Assembly (NCBI GenBank): GCA_964035545.1
Contig: OZ037769.1
Coordinates: forward strand, 3,926,929-3,990,928
Reading direction: 5' to 3'
From: Bugula neritina
Taxonomy: Eukaryota; Bryozoa; Gymnolaemata; Cheilostomatida; Bugulidae
Length of the DNA stretch: 64,000 nt
This document shows, one piece after another, positions 51,247-62,699 of this stretch. A program made the translations under genes and the position numbers. Under the pieces are notes generated by a model. It did no database searches. It was not told where the DNA came from and worked only from the letters and a program-made list of their open reading frames with translations. Numbering within the stretch: the stretch's first letter is position 1; every line of letters begins with the position of its first letter.

Positions 51247-54200
51247 CTGTAAATACAATGACATCAACTTATTAATCTGTGGTAAAGCAATTACTTACAT
51301 TACACCATAATAAACCACTGTAATGAGTAATATTATACTTGTTAGTACTTTCTATTTATTAAACAATCTTTTTTTTCTATTTTTGTTCGCATTTCGAATC
51401 TTTTTACCTCTACTAATTTTAAAATAGCAAGCTTTAAATAAGCTTTATAGAACTTACTAAAATGTTAAATATTTATATATATTCACTCTTTTAAAACAAA
51501 AGTGAGAGTGTCTTTGTTACCTGATGCACATAATGCTCAAAATAAAAATATTTACACACCAACAGCTCTCTTTCCCCAGAGTTTGCCCCAAAGTTTCTTA
51601 ACTCCACCAACAACTGCATTAACACCATCTTTCACAATTTCTTGGCACTTTCCACTGGCAGCACATGCTTTAGCTGCAGCTGTTCCTAGAGCCACTGCTG
51701 TAGTAACTGTAAATATCATGACATGAACATTTTTAATATTTGATACAAGAAAAGTTACTTACATTACTGCATAATGGCCCACTGTAATGTCCAGTATAAA
51801 ACTTATTTTTATTCCTTTTATAGTTTAATACGTGTTTGTAACTCCACTAATCATAAATTCTATGAAAATTCAAGAAAAGCTCATAACTTTTTCATCATTT
51901 TTAAAATTTTGAAACACGATTGTTTTAAAATAAAATTGCATTTTTACCAAGCTTTTTGAATCTTAAGGTTTGTGAAAAAGAGCAATGAAATACTGATATT
52001 TTGTAAAAAGAACAATTTGAAGGTTTTACAATATAAACATATATAAACAGGACTGTTGTTTTCTCCTGTAAAATTGTCATGATTAAAACCACTTTTTCCA
52101 AGTCACCTGAGAGCAAATGAACTTCAGTTAACATTTTCTTACAACACATTTAGTGATCATGCCTATTCAACACTCAGCTGAGTCATCTAGTTTCACATGA
52201 AAATCTTTTTAATACTATAGCGAAGAACAAAAAAAACGAGAAAAAATATTTTTAGTTGTTTTCCAACAAGCCTGTTCCACAATGACCCCCTTCAACAACT
52301 TGGTTTAACATCTATAGCTACAACATGAAGAAAAACAGTGCTGACACTGTTTTCACTCCACCTAATGCTACTGTATTTTTGATAATCTTTCAGAAACATG
52401 TTTGTATAGTTAGAACAGTGTAATACTAATAAATATAAAATTTAATGGTTTTTTTATGAATTTTAAAGTTGCTAATACAATAAAGCTGCAATGAAGGTAT
52501 GCAATAACTGAAAAATATGTTCCTGTGATATTATCACCAACATGATATTCTTATACTTTAAGGCCAAGTGACCTGAGAACAGATCAAGCAGTTTTGAGAC
52601 ATAAGAATAGATAATTCCACTGATTATTTAATACTATTATATAGGCAATGATATTCAGCTTAATTAATTCCACATAATTAAATACTCTACATCTAATTGT
52701 GTGACAAAGACGGTTCAATACTAATAAATGTAAACTATATGCACACTCTCTATATAATGAGCTAGAATAATTCTATATTCTCTCAGTTAACAATTTTGTA
52801 TACTCAAAGTAGTTTACATACCAACAGCTCTCTTTCCTCCAAACCTGCTGGTAAGTTTATTCCACAAGAACTTGGCTCCTTCAGCAATTTTCTTAGCACC
52901 TGATTTCACAGCCTTAACACACTCACTACTAGCAGCACATGCTTTAGCTGCAGCTGTTCCTAGAGTTACTGCTGTAGTAACTGTAAATATCATGACATCA
53001 AGTCATTACCATTTAGTAAAACAACTGCTTACATTACAGCAAAATGATTTACTGTAATAACCAATTTAGTACTTGGTGCTAGTCTTTGCTTATATAATAA
53101 GGCTTTTCACATATCAACAGGTTGTTTTCCAACAAGCCTGCTCCACAATGACACCCCCCCCCCCCCCAACAACTTTGTTCAACATCTATAGCTACAGCGT
53201 GAAGAAAAACAGTGCTGACAGCACATGTTTTTACTCCACCTAATGCTACTGTATCTATGATAATCTTTCAGAAACATGTTTGTATAGTTAGAACAGTGTA
53301 ATACTAATAAATATATAATTTTATGTTTTTTTATGAATTTTAAAGTTGCTAATACAATAAAGCTGCAATGAAGGCATGCAATAACTGAAAAATATGTTCC
53401 TGTGATATTATCACCAACATGATATTCTTATACTTTAAGGCCAAGTGACCTGAGAACAGATCAAGCAGTTTTGAGACGTAAGAATAGATAATTCCACTGA
53501 TTATTTAATACTATTATATAGGCAATGATATTCAGCTTAATTAATTCCACATAATTAAATACTCTACATCTATTTGTGTGACAAAGACGGTTCAATACTA
53601 ATAAATGTAAACTATATGCACACTCTCTATATAATGAGCTAGAATAATTCTATATTCTCTCAGTTAGCAATTTTGTATACTCAAAGTAGTTTACATACCA
53701 ACAGCTCTCTTTCCTCCAAACCTGCTGGTAAGTTTATTCCACAAGAACTTGGCTCCTTCAGCAATTTTCTTAGCACCTGATTTCACAGCCTTAACACACT
53801 CACTACTAGCAGCACATGCTTTAGCTGCAGCTGTTCCTAGAGTTACTGCTGTAGTAACTGTAAATATCATCACATGAGCATTTTTAATATTTGATACAAG
53901 AAAAAGTTACTTACATTACTGCATAATGGCTTAGTCTAATGTCCAGTATAAAACTTATTTTTATTCTTTATTAAGTTTAATGCCTTTTTGCAACTCCACT
54001 AATTATAAATGCTATGAAAATTCAAGAAAAGCTCATAACTTTTTCGTCATTTTTAAAACTTCCAGAAGCACAATTGTTTTAAAATAAAATTGTATTTTTT
54101 TACCAAGCTTTTTAAATCTTAAAGTTTGTGAATAAAAGGCAATGAAATACTGTTAAATTGTAGAAAGAACAGTTTGAAGGTTTTACAATATAAACAGGAC

Positions 54201-57200
54201 TGTTGTTTTCTTCTGTAAAACTGTCATTAAAACCACTTTTTTCAAGTCACCTGAGAGCAAACCAACTTTAGCTAACATTTTCTTACAACACATTAAATGA
54301 TCATGCCTATTCAACACTCAGCTGAGTCATCTAGTTTCACATAAAAAGTGATTTTAATACTATAGCAAAGAACATTAAAAACGAGAAAAAATATTTTTAG
54401 TTGTTTTCCAACAAGCCTGTTCCACAATGACGCCCTTCAACAACTTGGTTTAACATCTATAGCTACAACATGAAGAAAAACAGTGCTGACACTGTTTTCA
54501 CTCCACCTAATGCTACTGTATCTATGATAATCTTTCAGAAACATGTTTGTATAGTTAGAACAGTGTAATACTAATAAATATATAATTTTATGTTTTTTTA
54601 TGAATTTTAAAGTTGCTAATACAATAAAGCTGCAATGAAGGCATGCAATAACTGAAAAATATGTTCCTGTGATATTATCACCAACATGATATTCTTATAC
54701 TTTAAGGCCAAGTGACCTGAGAACAGATCAAGCAGTTTTGAGACGTTTACGAATAGATAATTCCACTGATTATTTAATACTATTATATAGGCAATGATAT
54801 TCAGCTTAATTAATTCCACATAATTAAATACTCTACATCTAATTGTGTGACAAAGACGGTTCAATACTAATAAATGTAAACTATATGCACACTCTCTATA
54901 TAATGAGCTAGAATAATTCTATATTCTCTCAGTTAGCAATTTTGTATACTCAAAGTAGTTTACATACCAACAGCTCTCTTTCCCCAGAGTTTGCCCCAAA
55001 TTTTTTTAACTCCATCAACAGCTGCATTAACACCATCTTTCACAATTTCTTGGCACTTCCCACTGGCAGCACATGCTTTAGCTGCAGCTGTTCCTAGAGC
55101 CACTGCTGTAGTAACTGTAAATATCATGACATGAACATTTTTAATATTTGATACAAGAAAAGTTACTTACATTACTGCATAATGGCCCACTGTAATGTCC
55201 AGTATAAAACTTATTTTTATTCCTTTTATAGTTTAATGCGTGTTTGTAACTCCACTAATCATAAATGCTATGAAAATTCAAGAAAAGCTCATAACTTTTT
55301 CATCATTTTTATAACTTTGAAACACAATTGTTTTAAAATAAGATTGCATTTTTTACCAAGCTTTTTGAATCTTAAGGTATGTGAAAAAGAGCAATGAAAT
55401 ACTGATATTTTGTAAAAAGAACAATTTGAAGGTTTTACAATATAAACATATATAAACAGGACTGTTGTTTTCTCCTGTAAAATTGTCATGATTAAAACCA
55501 CTTTTTCCAAGTCACCTGAGAGCAAATGAACTTCAGTTAACATTTTCTTACAACACATTTAGTGATCATGCCTATTCAACACTCAGCTGAGTCATCTAGT
55601 TTCACATGAAAATCTTTTTAATACTATAGCGAAGAACAAAAAAAACGAGAAAAAATATTTTTAGTTGTTTTCCAACAAGCCTGTTCCACAATGACCCCCT
55701 TCAACAACTTGGTTTAACATCTATAGCTACAACATGAAGAAAAACAGTGCTGACACTGTTTTCACTCCACCTAATGCTACTGTATTTTTGATAATCTTTC
55801 AGAAACATGTTTGTATAGTTAGAACAGTGTAATACTAATAAATATAAAATTTAATGGTTTTTTATGAATTTTAAAGTTGCTAATACAATAAAGCTGCAAT
55901 GAAGGTATGCAATAACTGAAAAATATGTTCCTGTGATATTATCACCAACATGATATTCTTATACTTTAAGGCCAAGTGACCTGAGAACAGATCAAGCAGT
56001 TTTGAGACGTAAGAATAGATAATTCCACTGATTATTTAATACTATTATATAGGCAATGATATTCAGCTTAATTAATTCCACATAATTAAATACTCTACAT
56101 CTATTTGTGTGACAAAGACGGTTCAATACTAATAAATGTAAACTATATGCACACTCTCTATATAATGAGCTAGAATAATTCTATATTCTCTCAGTTAGCA
56201 ATTTTGTATACTCAAAGTAGTTTACATACCAACAGCTCTCTTTCCTCCAAACCTGCTGGTAAGTTTATTCCACAAGAACTTGGCTCCTTCAGCAATTTTC
56301 TTAGCACCTGATTTCACAGCCTTAACACACTCACTACTAGCAGCACATGCTTTAGCTGCAGCTGTTCCTAGAGTTACTGCTGTAGTAACTGTAAATATCA
56401 TCACATGAGCATTTTTAATATTTGATACAAGAAAAAGTTACTTACATTACTGCATAATGGCTTAGTCTAATGTCCAGTATAAAACTTATTTTTATTCTTT
56501 ATTAAGTTTAATGCCTTTTTGCAACTCCACTAATTATAAAGGCTATGAAAATTCAAGAAAAGCTCATAACTTTTTCGTCATTTTTAAAACTTCCAGAAGC
56601 ACAATTGTTTTAAAATAAAATTGTATTTTTTTACCAAGCTTTTTAAATCTTAAAGTTTGTGAATAAAAGGCAATGAAATACTGATAAATTGTAGAAAGAA
56701 CAGTTTGAAGGTTTTACAATATAAACAGGACTGTTGTTTTCTTCTGTAAAACTGTCATTAAAACCACTTTTTTCAAGTCACCTGAGAGCAAACCAACTTT
56801 AGCTAACATTTTCTTACAACACATTAAATGATCCTGCCTATTCAACACTCAGCTGAGTCATCTAGTTTCACATAAAAAGTGATTTTAATACTATAGCAAA
56901 GAACATTAAAAACGAGAAAAAATATTTTTAGTTGTTTTCCAACAAGCCTGTTCCACAATGACGCCCTTCAACAACTTGGTTTAACATCTATAGCTACAAC
57001 ATGAAGAAAAACAGTGCTGACACTGTTTTCACTCCACCTAATGCTACTGTATCTATGATAATCTTTCAGAAACGCATGTTTGTATAGTTAGAACAGTGTA
57101 ATACTAATAAATATATAATTTAATGTTTTTTTATGAATTTTAAAGTTGCTAATACAATAAAGCTGCAATGAAGGCATGCAATAACTGAAAAATATGTTCC

Positions 57201-60200
57201 TGTGATATTATCACCAACATGATATTCTTATACTTTAAGGCCAAGTGACCTGAGAACATATCAAGCAGTTTTGAGACGTAAGAATAGATAATTCCACTGA
57301 TTATTTAATACTATTATATAGGCAATGATATTCAGCTTAATTAATTCCACATAATTAAATACTCTACATCTAATTGTGTGACAAAGACGGTTCAATACTA
57401 ATAAATGTAAACTATATGCACACTCTCTATATAATGAGCTAGAATAATTCTATATTCTCTCAGTTAGCAATTTTGTATACTCAAAGTAGTTTACATACCA
57501 ACAGCTCTCTTTCCTCCAAACCTGCTGGTAAGTTTATTCCACAAGAACTTGGCTCCTTCAGCAATTTTCTTAGCACCTGATTTCACAGCCTTAACACACT
57601 CACTACTAGCAGCACATGCTGTGGCTGCAGCTTTTCCTAGAGTTATTGCTGTAGTAACTGTAAACATCATGACATCAAGTCATTACCATTTAGTAAAACA
57701 ACTGCTTACATTACAGCAAAATGACTTACTGTAATAACCAATTTAGTACTTGGTGCTAGTCTTTGCTTATATAATAAGGCTTTTCACATATCAACAGGTT
57801 GTTTTCCAACAAGCCTGCTCTACAATGACACCCCCCCCCCCCCCCAACAACTTTGTTCAACATCTATAGCTACAGCGTGAAGAAAAACAGTGCTGACAGC
57901 ACATGTTTTTACTCCACCTAATGCTACTGTATCTATGATAATCTTTCAGAAACATGTTTGTATAGTTAGAACAGTGTAATACTAATAAATATATAATTTT
58001 ATGTTTTTTTATGAATTTTAAAGTTGCTAATACAATAAAGCTGCAATGAAGGTATGCAATAACTGAAAAATATGTTCCTGTGATATTATCACCAACATGA
58101 TATTCTTATACTTTAAGGCCAAGTGACCTGAGAACATATCAAGCAATTTTGAGACGTAAGAATAGATAATTCCACTGATTATTTAATACTATTATATAGG
58201 CAATGATATTCAGCTTAATTAATTCCACATAATTAAATACTCTACATCTAATTGTGTGACAAAGAAGGTTCAATACTAATAAATGTAAACTATATGCACA
58301 CTCTCTATATAATGAGCTAGAATAATTCTATATTCTCTCAGTTAGCAATTTTGTATACTCAAAGTAGTTTACATACCAACAGCTCTCTTTCCTCCAAACC
58401 TGCTGGTAAGTTTATTCCACAAGAACTTGGCTCCTTCAGCAATTTTCTTAGCACCTGATTTCACAGCCTTAACACACTCACTACTAGCAGCACATGCTTT
58501 AGCTGCAGCTGTTCCTAGAGTTACTGCTGTAGTAACTGTAAATATCATCACATGAGCATTTTTAACATTTGATACAAGAAAAAGTTACTTACATTACTGC
58601 ATAATGGCTTAGTCTAATGTCCAGTATAAAACTTATTTTTATTCTTTATTAAGTTTAATGCCTTTTTGCAACTCCACTAATTATAAATGCTATGAAAATT
58701 CAAGAAAAGCTCATAACTTTTTCGTCATTTTTAAAACTTCCAGAAGCACAATTGTTTTAAAAAAAAATTGTATTTTTTTACCAAGCTTTTTAAATCTTAA
58801 AGTTTGTGAATAAAAGGCAATGAAATACTGATAAATTGTAGAAAGAACAGTTTGAAGGTTTTACAATATAAACAGGACTGTTGTTTTCTTCTGTAAAACT
58901 GTCATTAAAACCACTTTTTTCAAGTCACCTGAGAGCAAACCAACTTTAGCTAACATTTTCTTACAACACATTTAGTGATCATGCCTATTCAACACTCAGC
59001 TGAGTCATCTAGTTTCACATAAAAAGTGATTTCAATACTATAGCAAAGAACATTAAAAACGAGAAAAAATATTTTTAGTTCTTTTCCAACAAGCCTGTTC
59101 CACAATGACCCCCTTCAACAACTTGGTTTAACATCTATAGCTACAACATGAAGAAAAACAGTGCTGACACTGTTTTCACCCCACCTAATGCTACTGTATC
59201 TATGATAATCTTTCAGAAACATGTTTGTATAGTTAGAACAGTGTAATACTAATAAATATATAATTTCATGTTTTTTTTATGAATTTTAAAGTTGCTAATA
59301 CAATAAAGCTGCAATGAAGGTATGCAATAACTGAAAAATATGTTCCTGTGATATTATCACCAACATGATATTCTTATACTTTAAGGCCAAGTGACCTGAG
59401 AACATATCAAGCAGTTTTGAGACGCAAGAATAGATAATTCCACTGATTATTTAATACTATTGTATAGGCAATGATATTCAGCTTAATTAATTCCACATAA
59501 TTAAATACTCTACATCTAATTGTGTGACAAAGAAGGTTCAATACTAATAAATGTAAACTATATGCACACTCTCTATATAATGAGCTAGAATAATTCTATA
59601 TTCTCTCAGTTAGCAATTTTGTATACTCAAAGTAGTTTACATACCAACAGCTCTCTTTCCTCCAAACCTGCTGGTAAGTTTATTCCACAAGAACTTGGCT
59701 CCTTCAGCAATTTTCTTAGCACCTGATTTCACAGCCTTAACACACTCACTACTAGCAGCACATGCTTTAGCTGCAGCTGTTCCTAGAGTTACTGCTGTAG
59801 TAACTGTAAATATCATGACATCAAGTCATTACCATTTAGTAAAACAACTGCTTACATTACAGCAAAATGACTTACTGTAATAACCAATTTAGTACTTGGT
59901 GCTAGTCGTTGCTTATATAATAAGGCTTTTCACATATCAACAGGTTGTTTTCCAACAAGCCTGCTCTACAATGACACCCCCCCCCCCCCCCCCCCCCAAC
60001 AACTTTGTTCAACATCTATAGCTACAGCGTGAAGAAAAACAGTGCTGACAGCACATGTTTTTACTCCACCTAATGCTACTGTATCTATGATAATCTTTCA
60101 GAAACATGTTTGTATAGTTAGAACAGTGTAATACTGATAAATATAAAATTTAACGTTTTTTATGAATTTTAAAGTTGATAACACAATAAAACTGCTAAAT

Positions 60201-62281
60201 GCAATGAAGGCATGTATTAACTGAAAATTCTTTTCCTTGTAAAATTACCACTAACATAACATGTTCAAACTTTAGGCCAAGCCACCTAAGAACAGCTAGA
60301 TCAATTTTTGAAAACCTTTTACTTGAATTTTTTCTATAACCACTATATTTTAATTTTTCTTATCACATGTCGTTTCACATGAAAGCAGTTTTGAGATGAG
60401 AGCAGATAATTGCACCAAAATTAAAATGCTACTAGTATATGTGGTTGAGGTCTTTTTGACAAAAAGCACGTTTCAGCTAGGAAATTAATAAAATGCTGAA
60501 ATGAACTCGCTTTGCTTATATTGGTGAACTGATAGAGTATATTATTTAATATCTCAAATATGTTTATGAAAAAATATACTGATAAATATTAAACTTTCAG
60601 TTTGCTATTTGTTGGTGATAGTTTTTCTCAACCAGCTCTCGTATACTCAAAGTAGTTTACATACCAACAGCTCTTTTTCCCCAGAGTTTGCCCCAAATTT
60701 TTTTGGCTCCATCAGCAACTGCTGTAGCAGCTCCAGATAAGACACTTTTGCAAGTTGTGCTACCAAGACATGCCTTTCCTGCAGCTAATGCTGTTCCAAT
60801 AACATCTACTCTTTTGTCTACGAAACAAGAAGCTTTCTAATTTAGCAGTCATATGCAGGTTACATGTATTGAGTAGCAGACTAGTAACAACAAACTTTAA
60901 AACTAAATACTAATAAGTCTGCATTTTTGATTATTCTTACGGTATAAAGTTTTGCATGCCTGCAGTTTTTTCAATAGACTTTTTACAATCTTTGTTTTGC
61001 AGCCACTATGAATGGTCAAACTTCAAAAATGTTGTGCAGTTGATTTTGAAAATGTTTAAGTGCTTAAAAAGTAGTTTTTAATAAAAGGCATTTTTTTGCA
61101 TTTCAATTAGTTGCTGACTTTAGTCTTACCAGTGGCAGCTTCAAAAACTTTGTTGACAACTCCATGCACAGCCTCTTTGCATTGATCATTCTGAGCACAG
61201 AATTTTACAGCATTTGAGAGAACCTGCTTCACCTTGTCAAACTCTTCATCAACAAAGTCTAGTTTGTCAGCTGTAACAATAGATTCGATTTATAAGGCGA
61301 CAGTTAATCATGAGATGACAACTCTGAACTCAAATATAGTTATATAAGGAAGAATCTGAAAGTCTTTCTATGTGAACTGATAGTTGTAATTGCTTAGGCA
61401 GGTAAAACTAACGTATATTCTGTAAATCTCATAGGTACTTACCTACAAGTTCTTTAGCATCAGCCAGACCATTTCTAGTAGACTCTGAAATATTGATATA
61501 GTTTTGTTATTAGAATGCTACAACTGTGTATACATACAGCTCATATATATCTTATTATATGCAATATATTATATTCAAAGTTGATAGACCAACAAATGTG
61601 CATATAAACATGAAAAATTAGTTGGAAAGATACAAGAATTATTTGGTAATTGCATAGATCAACAAATGTGCATATAAACATGAAAAATTAGTTGGAAAGA
61701 TACAAGAATTATTTGGTAATTGCATAGATCAAAATTCAAAAATGTATGACTCACTATTGACCTAAATTTGTTGTTTATAGTTAAAATTTTAGCCATTGTT
61801 TGGTTATGTAGGTTTATGAATTTTAAAAATGCTATGACACTTGGAAATTGTGAGAAATCATTTTTCTGGCATGTGCAAAATTGAATGTTCAACATTTGTG
61901 CAGTTTAATGGCAAAATTGAATAAAAACCTGTGTTCTATACTACTATAAATGAAGCAAAAAGCGATGTTCTCACAAAAATTTCCAACCAAATTTTACCAC
62001 ATCTTTTAGCAAAATAAAAAGCCTGGGTGATATCTCAATTTCCTCACTGTTGCAACTAACTGAAAGCTTTATTGTAACTAAGTGTTGCATTTCTATGGCA
62101 TAATACAAATTCAAACTGAGTATATTGAACTTAACAACTTGTCATTAATCAAGCTATTATTTAACATTATTTACAAACCTTTGAAGATGTCTAGAAGAGA
62201 ATGGACTCCTTCTTCAACATGTTGGAAAACATTTGCGTTGGCGACGGCAACAGCCAGGAAAAGGATTGCAAGCACTTTCAT
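51110..62281 (-). CDS. Secreted ten-module cationic peptide polyprotein, family not recognised
   Basis: Thirteen minus-strand coding exons join in frame: 62281-62179, 61484-61443, 61270-61130, 60817-60665, 59803-59645, 58535-58377, 57657-57499, 56388-56230, 55114-54968, 53857-53699, 52980-52822, 51706-51560 and 51246-51110 (TAA). The product is 607 aa. Residues 1-16 form a signal peptide (MKVLAILFLAVAVANA). Residues 17-95 form an acidic pro-region. Residues 96-607 are ten modules of 45-53 aa. Every module, and pro-region exon 3, has Cys-x5-Cys followed by a Lys/Ala-rich amphipathic stretch. Nine modules end in Gly-Lys-Arg; the last ends in Phe-Phe-Gly-stop. An Asp-Lys-Arg site opens the first. 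Dibasic cleavage and amidation would release ten peptides of net charge about +3 to +6. I infer an antimicrobial or host-defence precursor; a neuropeptide-like or structural role remains possible. All internal introns are phase 1, so any exon subset keeps frame. Confidence 0.8.
51560..60817 (-). repeat. Tandem exon-intron repeat array of the polyprotein gene
   Basis: Nine module exons are separated by near-duplicate introns. The exons are of two kinds. The 159-nt F-type ends in SRFGGKR and sits at 52822, 53699, 56230, 57499, 58377 and 59645. The W-type ends in GKLWGKR and sits at 51560 and 54968 (147 nt) and 60665 (153 nt). Introns fall in three size classes: about 718 nt (52981-53698, 57658-58376), about 1110 nt (53858-54967, 56389-57498, 58536-59644) and 1115 nt (51707-52821, 55115-56229), plus one of 861 nt (59804-60664). 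Introns of one class look almost identical by eye. Poly(C) tracts mark the 718- and 861-nt introns. The block 51560-52821 is repeated as 54968-56229. Confidence 0.92.
57499..57657 (-). CDS. Divergent F-type module exon of the polyprotein
   Basis: Precursor residues 253-305. It differs from the other five F-type exons, which read identical to each other, by Val to Ile, Thr to Lys and Lys to Thr in the segment before the first Cys. The Lys/Thr swap leaves the charge unchanged. The rest of the module, including the dibasic site, is unchanged. Confidence 0.85.
61130..61484 (-). CDS. Acidic pro-region exons 2 and 3 of the polyprotein
   Basis: Exon 61484-61443 encodes 13 full codons and exon 61270-61130 encodes 46. 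Exon 3 reads DEEFDKVKQVLSNAVKF, then CAQNDQC, and counts to about net -3. It is built like a module (Cys-x5-Cys then a helix) but without the dibasic end. It is probably the ancestral or inactive module, and may neutralise the cationic repeats before processing. Confidence 0.75.
61590..61729. repeat. 70-bp perfect tandem duplication
   Basis: Two consecutive 70-bp copies (AACAAATGTGCATATAAACA at 61591 and again at 61661) in intron 1 of the polyprotein gene. They appear identical, so the duplication is recent. Confidence 0.92.
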
Positions 62282-62570
62282 CTTCAGTTCACTACAAAAT
62301 CATATATCAGTTCACATATTATATTATATATTATATTATACTACGGACTACAGCATGCTGGATAAGTGTAATATTACCAACACAAACTAAGATTTTATCA
62401 TGGTTACTAATTATCATTTTAACATGATGTCCGTTGCAGCAACACTTAGTGAAAATGTTTAAAACATTGAACAAGATGCAAGCTAAACATGAATTGAAGA
62501 AATTGTTTACTGCAAAATACTAATTTTATAAACAAGTGCTAAAAGTGAGTATTAGAGAAGAATATATTAC

Positions 62571-62612
62571 CTGAATGTGAGTCTATATGGATGAAAGTCA
62601 GGTGAGTTGTGA
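62571..62612 (-). other. Non-coding first exon of the polyprotein gene (predicted)
   Basis: A donor (CATTCAG then GTAATA) lies at 62571/62570. An acceptor (GATTTTGTAG) lies just before 62291, ten bases upstream of the ATG at 62281. Together with the TATA box this predicts a 5' UTR exon of about 40 nt. The transcription start is inferred from TATA spacing. Confidence 0.6.
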
Positions 62613-62638
62613 CTGATGAGTTATCGGAAAGCACCAAC

Positions 62639-62690
62639 TTTTATACCCTTGGAGGCACCATGTGTTGGTTCCCATCGCCACACTGACGTA
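62639..62690 (-). promoter_or_regulatory. TATA box and CRE-like site of the polyprotein gene
   Basis: On the coding strand TATAAAA lies at 62645-62639 (GGGTATAAAAGTTGG context). A CRE-like TGACGTA (plus-strand orientation) lies at 62684-62690. A strong TATA box fits an inducible or highly expressed secreted product. I see no convincing NF-kappaB site. Confidence 0.6.
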
Positions 62691-62699
62691 TGCAGAAAT

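Noticed and set aside
51925-55558. Two similar minus-strand ORFs (51925-52149 and 55289-55558)
   Set aside because: They lie in duplicated 1115-nt introns with no phase or splice support. Similarity comes from the intron duplication.
52872-59880. Recurrent plus-strand ORFs of about 61 aa beginning MAPSAIF
   Set aside because: They are antisense shadows of the F-type module exons on the minus strand, repeated because the exons are repeated.
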